From Thermoplasmata archaeon (GTDB lineage: Archaea; Thermoplasmatota; Thermoplasmata; Thermoplasmatales; GCA-001856825), in contig JAKBNO010000020.1 in NCBI GenBank assembly GCA_021831005.1, positions 1 through 22,194 on the forward strand: a stretch of DNA of 22,194 nucleotides, given 5' to 3'. The position numbers were made by a program, and so were the translations under genes. Below are positions 1-6,753 of the stretch, piece by piece (within the stretch, counting starts at the first letter, position 1; the number at the start of each line of letters is the position of its first letter). The notes beneath the pieces were generated by a model. The model ran no database searches and was not told the origin of the DNA. It saw only the letters and a program-made list of their open reading frames with translations.

Positions 1-1
1 C

Positions 2-2764
2 CCCCAAAGGGACTACTTTGCTTCGGAAACACTGTTGAATGAAACTCAGAATTTTGGTAACAGTTCATTGTCGGTTGGATATTACCGAGCCTTCTATAAT
101 AACTGGAACAATACTTCGAACCCGTATTACAATGGGCCAAATAATAGCAGACTCAATTTTTCGATTCAACAGGCCTATACCGTGCTCAATAATTCTCTAA
201 ACAAAACAGAAAGGGAAATTTTCTACCCCATTCATTCTTCATTCAACATAACTTCATATTCTAACAACGCAACGAGAGAAAATATCACACTATCACTCGA
301 TTATTCCCTCACTTCCAGTTATGGAGCAGGAGATATGGATATCTTTAACGCTACTTACCAGAACTTCATTTCGAGAGGGAATGAAACGCTCCTGTCTCAG
401 AATCTGACAGGCCAAACTCTTAACTCCAGCGATCCTCAGATAGCTATATTCACTAACCAGACGTTCAACATGTCTCCGGTACAATTCGCTGGATATTTTA
501 ATTCGGTCAATTCTTTGAACAATTCATTTTTCGAAATGCAGCTAAACCAATCTCTCCTATCGACTTCATTGAAGCAACTTTATCAGTCTGTCGATATTCC
601 AAGTAATGTATTCTATTCGAGTTTGATTGAAGACAAACCGGCAACGTTCACGCCTTATTTCATTAATTACACTGCATCTGAATTGAACGCTCTCTCGTCT
701 TCTCTCGGAGTGAGTTCTCAAACCGTCGTTTCTGATTTTCTTGCAGAAGGCTCCAAAAATTCATCACTAAACCTCACTGAACATTTCCTAAAGAACCAAT
801 TCGAGGGGTATCCGTATTTCACTTTCAACAACCCCGCCAAATTTGTTGCAGAATCCGTCTCAACTGGTGGAATCCTAGCGGACTCTCTGAGTGGTAACTA
901 CACCGAGGCTGGAATTTCATTATCAGCACCCCTGTTCCATTCCTTGGTTCCAAACAATTTCTCTGGATACATGGTCGTTCTCGAATTCAATCAATCTAAT
1001 TTGAACAGTTCTCAACTTAATACCCTCACCAATTACCTGTCAGGAATTCAACAGGAGTTCGCTCCGGTGAAGATTTACTCAACTAGCAGTGCGCAAATTT
1101 CGAGCGGCATAGAGAGCACCGCATATTCTGGATTGATATTTTCCCTTGTGGCAGGGATCGTAGCTTCGGTGATTATTGTTGGTATCTACTTCAGATCTCC
1201 TCTACTTGCGTTTGTACCCTTGATGTTCTTCGGGGTCAGCATGATCATCATCTTGGGTCTATCATATCTCATATTTGGCATCCTGCTCAAGACAACACTC
1301 TCCTTCATTGTTACAACTCTGAGTGCGATGTTGATTCTGGGACTGAGCACTGATTACTCTGTCTATATGTTGAACCGGTATTCAAAGGAGAAATCGGACG
1401 ATAAACTCGGAACTACGGTGAAGTGGGCTGGACATGCCGTCTTCACTTCAGGTCTTACCGTCATCTTGTCCTACATAGTCCTCGGAATATTCAGGGTTCC
1501 AATCATAGGTTCGGGCGGTTTTGTGAACGCCCTTGGTATAACGGTCTCACTTGCGGTCGCGCTTACCTTACTTCCCGCTTTCATGATCGTGTTCAAGAAG
1601 AGGATAAAACCCAGAAAGATTATTGTCAATTTTGAGAAGGTCGCAAGAGTTAGTAGAAAGCACAAGAAGGTGCTGGTCGCGGTTCTCATAGTTATTTTCA
1701 TTTCAACTCTGGTCGTATACGAAGCTACTCCCACGTCATTCTCGCTGTTCTCCTTAATCCCCAACAATACGGGCAAAACGGGCTACTATGAGATGACTTC
1801 TGCCTTTGGAGGAGATACTCTTTCCCCCAGCTATGCACTGCTAACATTCCCAAGTCAGATATATCTCAACGGTCATTTCAACGAGACTGACATAGGAATC
1901 TTGAACAACGTTACGACTGCACTTTTGAAAGATTCGGGTATTTCTGATCTTACAACACTCACATACCCCTTCGGTACTTTCGTTAACGTTTCAAATATTG
2001 GGGGCAGCACACTGTCAAAGAATACCATCCTGAACCAGTCACTGACGTTCGTAGGAAAGGATGGTAAAACGGTCCTTCTTAATTTCGCCACCAAATCTGT
2101 CTCCTACATTTCTAGCGGGATAGACTCTATTGCAAGAGTCGATACGATCATGAAACAGGTCGTTCCAGCCGGTGTCACTTATAAGGTTGGGGGGACTGCC
2201 CAATCTCTTCTTGACAGTTCAAATGCCATAAACATTTCAACATACGAAATAGTTCTTATTCTCTCTGTCATGATTTTTGCCGTTCTTGCATTCCAGCTTT
2301 CATCTTTATTCACCCCGCTTCGCCTTCTGTTCAACGTCGGGACTTCCGCTCTGCTAGCAGTTTCGCTCTTCTACCTGGTGTACCACTACCTGTTAAAGTT
2401 GCCGCTCATAGTTTTCGGACCTCTGTTTGTCATTGTGACGCTGTTCGGAGTCGGGCTTGATTACGATATTTTCCTTGTTACCAAAGCAAGGGAAGCTGTA
2501 ATTAGTGGCAAGAGTGATGAGGCAGCCATTTCTGAAGCGATCGATGAGAATGGAAGCGTAGTTCTGGTACTGGGATTCATTCTTGCAGGGGTATTCGGAT
2601 CTCTCATATTCAGCTCCATCGGAATAATTAGTGAAATTGGCTTCGCTGTGACTGCAGGGGTTCTTATAGACACTGTGATTTCCTGGTTGTTCCTGATACC
2701 TGCGCTGATGCTGGTCCTCAAGAAGTACAACTGGTGGCCATCTCACATTAGACCGGATCATTAG
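2..2764 (+). CDS. MMPL/RND-family membrane transport protein, 5' end missing
   Basis: The reading frame is open to the left edge, so the true start lies outside the window; 920 residues are visible. Order, numbered from the first in-frame codon: large extracytoplasmic domain (about 1-374), five membrane helices (about 376-533), a basic cytoplasmic link, one helix (557-576), a second outer domain (577-747), then five helices (748-906). This is the repeated RND plan with helix 1 missing upstream. Each half carries the MMPL-type motif ending in Asp-Tyr: GLSTDYSVYML near base 1340 and GVGLDYDIFLV near base 2449. Family members export lipids or hydrophobic compounds, or act in protein translocation; the substrate here is unknown. 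The first outer domain is very rich in Asn and N-x-S/T sequons. TTG at 35 is an internal codon, not a convincing start. About 270 bp separate it from the next gene, so it is probably a separate transcript. Confidence 0.85.
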   Translation, partial: PQRDYFASETLLNETQNFGNSSLSVGYYRAFYNNWNNTSNPYYNGPNNSRLNFSIQQAYTVLNNSLNKTEREIFYPIHSSFNITSYSNNATRENITLSLDYSLTSSYGAGDMDIFNATYQNFISRGNETLLSQNLTGQTLNSSDPQIAIFTNQTFNMSPVQFAGYFNSVNSLNNSFFEMQLNQSLLSTSLKQLYQSVDIPSNVFYSSLIEDKPATFTPYFINYTASELNALSSSLGVSSQTVVSDFLAEGSKNSSLNLTEHFLKNQFEGYPYFTFNNPAKFVAESVSTGGILADSLSGNYTEAGISLSAPLFHSLVPNNFSGYMVVLEFNQSNLNSSQLNTLTNYLSGIQQEFAPVKIYSTSSAQISSGIESTAYSGLIFSLVAGIVASVIIVGIYFRSPLLAFVPLMFFGVSMIIILGLSYLIFGILLKTTLSFIVTTLSAMLILGLSTDYSVYMLNRYSKEKSDDKLGTTVKWAGHAVFTSGLTVILSYIVLGIFRVPIIGSGGFVNALGITVSLAVALTLLPAFMIVFKKRIKPRKIIVNFEKVARVSRKHKKVLVAVLIVIFISTLVVYEATPTSFSLFSLIPNNTGKTGYYEMTSAFGGDTLSPSYALLTFPSQIYLNGHFNETDIGILNNVTTALLKDSGISDLTTLTYPFGTFVNVSNIGGSTLSKNTILNQSLTFVGKDGKTVLLNFATKSVSYISSGIDSIARVDTIMKQVVPAGVTYKVGGTAQSLLDSSNAINISTYEIVLILSVMIFAVLAFQLSSLFTPLRLLFNVGTSALLAVSLFYLVYHYLLKLPLIVFGPLFVIVTLFGVGLDYDIFLVTKAREAVISGKSDEAAISEAIDENGSVVLVLGFILAGVFGSLIFSSIGIISEIGFAVTAGVLIDTVISWLFLIPALMLVLKKYNWWPSHIRPDH

Positions 2765-3034
2765 CCTCCTGGTTTGAAAGTGCTTGACAATTCAAAGTGC
2801 AGTAATTCTACTCAAACTGATGTCCTCACTTTAGTCTAAACAAGATTCTAAGGTGGATTAGTCTTACTGAAATCTTTTTAATTGGCTCCTTTATGATTAC
2901 TTCCTAAAGGCTGGAATCAAGAAATTCGCTGGAGTCGTACAAGGAATTAAAGTGCATCAAAATAATTGAATGACGAGAAGAATTTCAACGGTAAATAGCC
3001 AAAAGTTTTTTAGCCAAAGTAGCATAATTCTTGC
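2765..3034. other. Intergenic interval upstream of the SCP2 gene
   Basis: No credible ORF or RNA gene is seen. Just after the MMPL stop there is an imperfectly placed inverted repeat (TTTGAA at 2773-2778, TTCAAA at 2791-2796) with no following T-run. A second TATA-like stretch (cttttta, near 2874-2880) lies too far from the next start to be its obvious promoter. The promoter of the SCP2 gene lies at the right end, within a short direct repeat, AGCCAAAAG at 2997-3005 and AGCCAAAG at 3012-3019. Confidence 0.5.
3005..3013 (+). promoter_or_regulatory. TATA-like box for the SCP2 / dehydrogenase-hydratase operon
   Basis: The sequence GTTTTTTAG is centred about 26 nt before the ATG at 3035. That spacing would place transcription start at or within a few bases of the ATG, so a leaderless mRNA is expected. 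No Shine-Dalgarno sequence precedes the ATG, which fits. Confidence 0.55.
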
Positions 3035-3370
3035 ATGAGTTCTATAAAAATATTAAAAAATTTAGTGAAATCGCTTGATGGACTCCCTGATTTAAAGAAG
3101 GAGATCGTAGCTATCAACAAAACATTTCAATTCAACGTCTCCGATGGTGCCCCGTTCTACGTTCACGCAGGGGAGGGAGAGGTTAGCGTCACTGAAGGTT
3201 CAAAACAACCAGCCTCTGCAACAATCACCGCATCGGAACAAGTACTCACTGACCTGTTTGATGGCAAACTGGACGGAGTACAGGCCTTCATGCAGGGCAA
3301 ACTCAAGATAAGTGGAGATATTTTCTCGGTGCAAAAGTTGTCATCGAGCATTCTCAAAGCAAGGAAGTGA
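3035..3370 (+). CDS. SCP2 sterol-carrier-domain protein
   Basis: This 111-residue protein is a single SCP2 domain. The C-terminal part AFMQGKLKISGDIFSVQKL (about residues 90-108) matches the family pattern of an F-M-x-G-K-x-K-x-x-G-D strand followed by a leucine-rich helix. SCP2 domains bind acyl-CoA, sterols and other lipids in a hydrophobic tunnel; they are carriers rather than enzymes. The gene sits four bases before the TTG of the hydroxyacyl-CoA dehydrogenase/enoyl-CoA hydratase, and the end of its reading frame supplies that gene's ribosome binding site. A role in presenting acyl-CoA intermediates to the beta-oxidation enzymes is therefore likely but inferred. No signal peptide or membrane segment is visible, so it should be cytoplasmic. 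Confidence 0.85.
   Translation: MSSIKILKNLVKSLDGLPDLKKEIVAINKTFQFNVSDGAPFYVHAGEGEVSVTEGSKQPASATITASEQVLTDLFDGKLDGVQAFMQGKLKISGDIFSVQKLSSSILKARK
3363..3370 (+). promoter_or_regulatory. Shine-Dalgarno site deciding the TTG start of the fusion enzyme
   Basis: GGAAGTGA differs by one base from the GGAGGTGA core and lies four bases before TTG at 3375. It overlaps the SCP2 stop codon. Translation from this TTG gives MKVTVIGSGEMG, placing the Rossmann beta strand directly at the N terminus as in the family. The upstream ATG at 3312 would add 21 residues encoded inside the SCP2 domain and is unlikely to be used. Confidence 0.7.
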
Positions 3371-3374
3371 GAAC

Positions 3375-5366
3375 TTGAAAGTCACGGTTATTGGCTCGGG
3401 CGAAATGGGTAGAGGGATTGCACTCGTTTTTGCCCAATATGGATATGATGTGATACTTGAAGATTCCATTCCCGCTGCACTCGAACGAGGATCCAAATAT
3501 ATTGGCGACAACCTAGCCAAAATGCTTGAAAAGGGAATCATCAAACCTGGAGAAAAGGAAAACATCCAGAGCAGGATAAAATATTCGTCAAATTTTGAAG
3601 ACAGCGTAAAAGAGGCGGACATAGTTGTGGAAGCCGTACCGGAAATTGTGGAGTTGAAGCAGGAGATTTTTTCCAAACTTGACAAGACCTGTAAGAGGGA
3701 CACTATCCTGGCAACCAACACGTCCAACATCAAGATCTCTGAGATATCGAAGAATGTAGCAAACAAGGAGAGAGTAGTGGGAATGCATTTCTTCAATCCA
3801 GCCAACAGAATGAAACTAGTAGAGATCATAAAGTCTGAATTCACAGGCAAAGAATACTTTGAACGAGCATTCGAAATTGGAAAACAAATCGGAAAAACAC
3901 CCGTCAAAGTACTAAAGGACTCTCCGGGATTTATCGTCAACCGGATAAACGCTCCAGACATGCTCTTCTTCTGTAATGTGCTGGATAAGGGTGTAGAAAA
4001 ACCAGAAGAACTTGACCTTTACGCAAGGGGACAGGGACTTCCAATGGGACCCTACGAGCTGATGGACTTTGTGGGGCTAGACACGGTCGCCCATATGCTT
4101 GATTATCTTGCAGTAGTGCTGTCAGACGAATACAACAAGTGCAACACGTTCAGGAACCTGGTAAAGGATGGCAAGCTTGGAAGGAAGACTGGAATGGGTT
4201 TCTACGATTGGTCGACCGGAAAGGCTGCCATACCCAACGTTCAGCCTTCTGAAAAAGTTACAATAATGGACATTTTTGCGATAGAGATCAATGAGGCAGT
4301 GAAGCTGATAGAGGAACAGGTTGCCCTGCCGGATGAGATAGAAACTGCTGTCAAACTGGGACTCAATAGGCCATTCGGACCAATATCAGTTGCCAATAGT
4401 ATGACAAACGCAGAGGTAAAGAAGAAGCTTGAAGGACTAAGCAGCTTCTACGGACTCAAGGTGTTTGAACCTGCAGAATCTATAAAGAAGGGAAAATTGA
4501 AGGACATCATTTCAATCAAGGCATTTGCGGAACCTGAGAAGGAAACATCCTCAAAGAAAGTTGAGACAACAAAGGGAACAGAAGAAAAGAAGTATTCAAC
4601 TCTGATCGTCGAAAAGAGGGAGAATCACGTCACGAGGATACTGCTAAATCGCCCCAAGCACAATCTCATAAATTCTGATCTCCTAACGGATCTTGACAGT
4701 GCAATTAAGGAGATTTGGACAGACAACGAAACTCGAGTGCTCGTGATTACGGGTAAAGGGGAGACCTTTTCAGCGGGTGCAGAACTTTCTCAGTTCATAC
4801 CGGGTGCATTTGACTTCGTGGAATATTCCAGAAAGGGAGAAAGAATATTCAAGCAACTGCAAGAAATTCCAAAAGTGGTAATTGTGGAGATCAAGGGGTA
4901 TGCCCTAGGTGGAGGTTTTGAACTATCTCTCTCCGGAGATATAAGGGTCTCAACACCGGACGCACAGGTGGGGCTGCCAGAAGTCACTCTTGGGCTGATT
5001 CCTGCGTGGTCAGGTAGTCAGAGACTAGCCAAGCTCGTTGGAAATTCGAGGGCCATGTACTTAATACTGACTGGAAAGAGAATAACTGGCGAGGAAGCGA
5101 AAAACTTTGGAATAGTTTCTGAACTGTTCCCCAAGGAGTCGGTTGATGAAAGCACATTGAAATTGGCAGAGACTATCTCGATGGGTACCTCTCCGATTGC
5201 AGCGAGCCTTGCAAAAAGACTGGTAAACAGGGGTTCAGACGTTACCTATGATTCTGGTCTGGAGATGGAGTCTATGGCTGCTGGCATACTTTACGGAACT
5301 GAAGACATGAAGGAAGGAATCTCGGCCCTTCTGCAGAAGAGGAAACCAAGCTATCAAGGAAAGTAG
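3375..5366 (+). CDS. Bifunctional 3-hydroxyacyl-CoA dehydrogenase / enoyl-CoA hydratase
   Basis: This 663-residue fusion catalyses two consecutive beta-oxidation steps: hydration of trans-2-enoyl-CoA and NAD-dependent oxidation of 3-hydroxyacyl-CoA. The dehydrogenase comes first: dinucleotide-binding GSGEMGRGIA (7-16), NTSN motif, catalytic His138 in MHFFNP, then the SPGFIVNRI stretch opening the C-terminal dehydrogenase region, which extends to about 390. A Lys/Glu/Thr-rich linker leads to a crotonase domain from about 407. That domain has an oxyanion-hole region (GKGETFSAGAEL, GYALGGGFE) and both catalytic glutamates, Glu516 and Glu536, 20 residues apart as in classical enoyl-CoA hydratases. 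The usual PGAGG after Glu536 reads PAWSG. Dehydrogenase-first order is the archaeal type and opposite to bacterial FadB. The TTG start is supported by the ribosome binding site and the domain boundary. It is co-transcribed with the SCP2 gene. Confidence 0.92.
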   Translation: MKVTVIGSGEMGRGIALVFAQYGYDVILEDSIPAALERGSKYIGDNLAKMLEKGIIKPGEKENIQSRIKYSSNFEDSVKEADIVVEAVPEIVELKQEIFSKLDKTCKRDTILATNTSNIKISEISKNVANKERVVGMHFFNPANRMKLVEIIKSEFTGKEYFERAFEIGKQIGKTPVKVLKDSPGFIVNRINAPDMLFFCNVLDKGVEKPEELDLYARGQGLPMGPYELMDFVGLDTVAHMLDYLAVVLSDEYNKCNTFRNLVKDGKLGRKTGMGFYDWSTGKAAIPNVQPSEKVTIMDIFAIEINEAVKLIEEQVALPDEIETAVKLGLNRPFGPISVANSMTNAEVKKKLEGLSSFYGLKVFEPAESIKKGKLKDIISIKAFAEPEKETSSKKVETTKGTEEKKYSTLIVEKRENHVTRILLNRPKHNLINSDLLTDLDSAIKEIWTDNETRVLVITGKGETFSAGAELSQFIPGAFDFVEYSRKGERIFKQLQEIPKVVIVEIKGYALGGGFELSLSGDIRVSTPDAQVGLPEVTLGLIPAWSGSQRLAKLVGNSRAMYLILTGKRITGEEAKNFGIVSELFPKESVDESTLKLAETISMGTSPIAASLAKRLVNRGSDVTYDSGLEMESMAAGILYGTEDMKEGISALLQKRKPSYQGK

Positions 5367-5685
5367 GAAATATCCAAACTGGAAACATCCACGGACCCAT
5401 TTTGCCTTACTGGTCACTTTGGGAATGGATAGCTTGGAGTGCGATCTCCTAAATCCTTCTAAAGCAGAGACTAGATTCTAGATTCAAAAGAAGAAGTGGT
5501 CAGATATCCGGGATTCTGCAATAAATTTTTTAGAACCCATAATTTCCCACTACTCTGAGTATTACCGCGACTATCGCCTAACTCTTCCAGAACTTATTAG
5601 GAGAAAGCTCTAAATGAAACATAGTCGAAATGTTTCGGGAAAGCTTGCTATACGGCAAACGCGCGCATAATTAGTGAATAAAGTT
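5367..5685. other. Intergenic interval between convergent genes
   Basis: This stretch lies between the ends of the fusion enzyme (+) and the acetyltransferase (-). I see no tRNA, no credible ORF and no promoter-gene pair. It contains an 11-bp palindrome CTAGATTCTAG at 5471-5481, partly overlapping a tandem TAGATTC pair (5472-5485). A T6 run at about 5526-5531 could act as an archaeal terminator for the plus-strand operon. A 7-bp hairpin lies at 5616-5636. Confidence 0.45.
5616..5636. repeat. Perfect 7-bp inverted repeat (hairpin)
   Basis: GAAACAT and ATGTTTC flank a 7-base loop. It lies about 50 bp beyond the 3' end of the minus-strand acetyltransferase gene. It could form an RNA hairpin in a read-through transcript from either side. 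There is no adjacent T-run, so a terminator role is uncertain. Confidence 0.45.
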
Positions 5686-6171
5686 TCAGAGGTGCTTTGA
5701 CATTATCATCTCGTGAAGACCCTCAAGTGTGAAGTCACGTATCACACCATCTACTGAATAGCCATTGCGCAAGTAAAAATTTATTGCACCGGTATTCGAG
5801 TGAGAAACCATAAGCCATATCTTCCTCAACTTCTTATTTCTGCCCTCCCGTTCAATCCTCTTAAGAAGTTTGGCTCCAATGTTCTTACCTTGGCTTTGCG
5901 GGCTTACACCGATGACTGATATATAACCTACCCCATAATCCATTGTGGACATGTGAACAAAGCCGACTATCAGGCCATCTTCTTCTGCGACTAGTGTTAA
6001 GCCTTCTCTGGACTGCGAGAGGATACTTTCCGACGATAGTTTAGAAAGTATCCATTCGGATCCTTCTAACTTAAGGTACCATGAGAAGGAGTCCATTAGG
6101 AGGGATTCACACTTTTGTTCGTCACCGTTCTTAAAATGCCTTATCGTCAACCTATCCCCTCGATAATGCAT
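5686..6171 (-). CDS. GNAT-family N-acetyltransferase
   Basis: The 161-residue protein has the GNAT layout. A beta strand GYISVIGVSP leads into the acetyl-CoA pyrophosphate loop QSQGKNIGAKLL (92-103), where the usual R/Q-x-x-G-x-G/A pattern reads Q94-G-K-N-I-G99, with Asn in place of the first conserved Gly. The later NTGAINFYLRNGY (126-138) is the typical C-terminal motif. It transfers an acetyl group from acetyl-CoA to an amine; the substrate (protein N terminus, small molecule or antibiotic) cannot be told from sequence. The ATG at 6171 lies inside the last codons of the upstream unknown gene, a 20-nt overlap suggesting translational coupling. Nothing ties it to the surrounding beta-oxidation genes. 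Confidence 0.82.
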   Translation of the reverse strand: MHYRGDRLTIRHFKNGDEQKCESLLMDSFSWYLKLEGSEWILSKLSSESILSQSREGLTLVAEEDGLIVGFVHMSTMDYGVGYISVIGVSPQSQGKNIGAKLLKRIEREGRNKKLRKIWLMVSHSNTGAINFYLRNGYSVDGVIRDFTLEGLHEMIMSKHL

Positions 6172-6667
6172 AGTTCACAAGCCTACCTTTCAGGAGTTTA
6201 ACAATGACTCCTCTGAGCACACCCTGTACGCATTTACTCTTAGGATTGATGCAAACTGTTTTTTCGATATCGGCCACGCGAGACAACTTTTGAATGCGTC
6301 CGTGGTGCAGACGGAAATATAACTCTTCTTCTGAGTATTCTCTCTGTAAGTGCCTTAACGTCACATTTGTGTCCCCTTGATTGAGCATCTCGTTATGTTC
6401 GTCAAGTCTTACGGTCTCCTCTTCTACGAATTGAACATTCTCGTTTTGATAACTTGATATGGGTTGATCAATCGAGAACGTATCATCATTGCCAGCTCTC
6501 AGGAGTGTCCTCATGTTTGTTCCTGCTAACCATTTTTTACCAAGGTTCAACCATTCTATAAGCGAGATCAACATCGCCTTTTCAAACAGTTTACCCTTGT
6601 ACTCAGTATTTTGAAGAGACATTTGATACTTTTCATTAATATTCTGCAAGAGTTTTGGCACAACCAA
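6152..6667 (-). CDS. Unrecognised protein, coupled to the acetyltransferase gene
   Basis: I do not recognise this 171-residue product. It starts with TTG at 6667; an alternative start is the internal ATG at 6622 (MSLQNTEYKGK), giving 156 residues. The sequence is soluble-looking and rich in Glu, Asn, Leu and Lys. An N-terminal amphipathic stretch GKLFEKAMLISLIEWLNLG is followed by an acidic middle (ENVQFVEEETVRLDEHNEM) and a basic C terminus with two cysteines (VCINPKSKC). No signal peptide, membrane helix or nucleotide-binding motif is visible. Support for it being a gene is the long open frame, the overlap with the downstream acetyltransferase start, a promoter-like region upstream, and the absence of a competing plus-strand frame. 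It could also be a fast-diverging or decaying gene. Neither start has a good Shine-Dalgarno sequence. Confidence 0.5.
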   Translation of the reverse strand: MVVPKLLQNINEKYQMSLQNTEYKGKLFEKAMLISLIEWLNLGKKWLAGTNMRTLLRAGNDDTFSIDQPISSYQNENVQFVEEETVRLDEHNEMLNQGDTNVTLRHLQREYSEEELYFRLHHGRIQKLSRVADIEKTVCINPKSKCVQGVLRGVIVKLLKGRLVNYALSRG

Positions 6668-6674
6668 TTCAATT

Positions 6675-6700
6675 TGGGACGATCTAAGAATAGTGTCCCA
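6675..6700. repeat. Inverted repeat in a divergent promoter region
   Basis: TGGGAC (6675-6680) and GTCCCA (6695-6700) are perfect complements separated by 14 bases. They sit between the start of the unknown minus-strand gene and the TATA box of the membrane oxidoreductase gene. This position would suit a regulator binding site, but two 6-bp arms can occur by chance. Confidence 0.35.
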
Positions 6701-6722
6701 CTCCGCTCAAAAGGAAAGACAA

Positions 6723-6731
6723 TTTATATTT
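6723..6731 (+). promoter_or_regulatory. TATA-like box for the membrane Fe-S oxidoreductase
   Basis: TTTATATTT is centred about 27 nt before the ATG at 6754. This predicts a leaderless transcript beginning at the ATG and argues against the slightly earlier TTG at 6748. The same AT-rich element read on the other strand (AAATATAAA) could serve the divergent minus-strand gene, leaving a leader of about 30 nt. Confidence 0.55.
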
Positions 6732-6753
6732 AGTTTGGATGTAGAAATTGATT

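Noticed and set aside
1471..1776. Minus-strand open frame of about 100 codons inside the MMPL gene
   Set aside because: It is antisense to conserved membrane helices with clear MMPL motifs and has no family resemblance or own control signals.
3312..3374. Upstream ATG start for the dehydrogenase/hydratase fusion
   Set aside because: The added residues are encoded inside the SCP2 domain, precede the Rossmann strand and have no family match; TTG 3375 has a ribosome binding site.
3341..3961. Minus-strand open frame of 206 codons opposite the dehydrogenase domain
   Set aside because: It is a shadow: the plus strand encodes a fully conserved Rossmann domain with catalytic residues over the same bases.
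5367..5685. Possible small RNA or tRNA in the intergenic interval
   Set aside because: I found no cloverleaf, no promoter with a matching terminator, and only short chance-level repeats.
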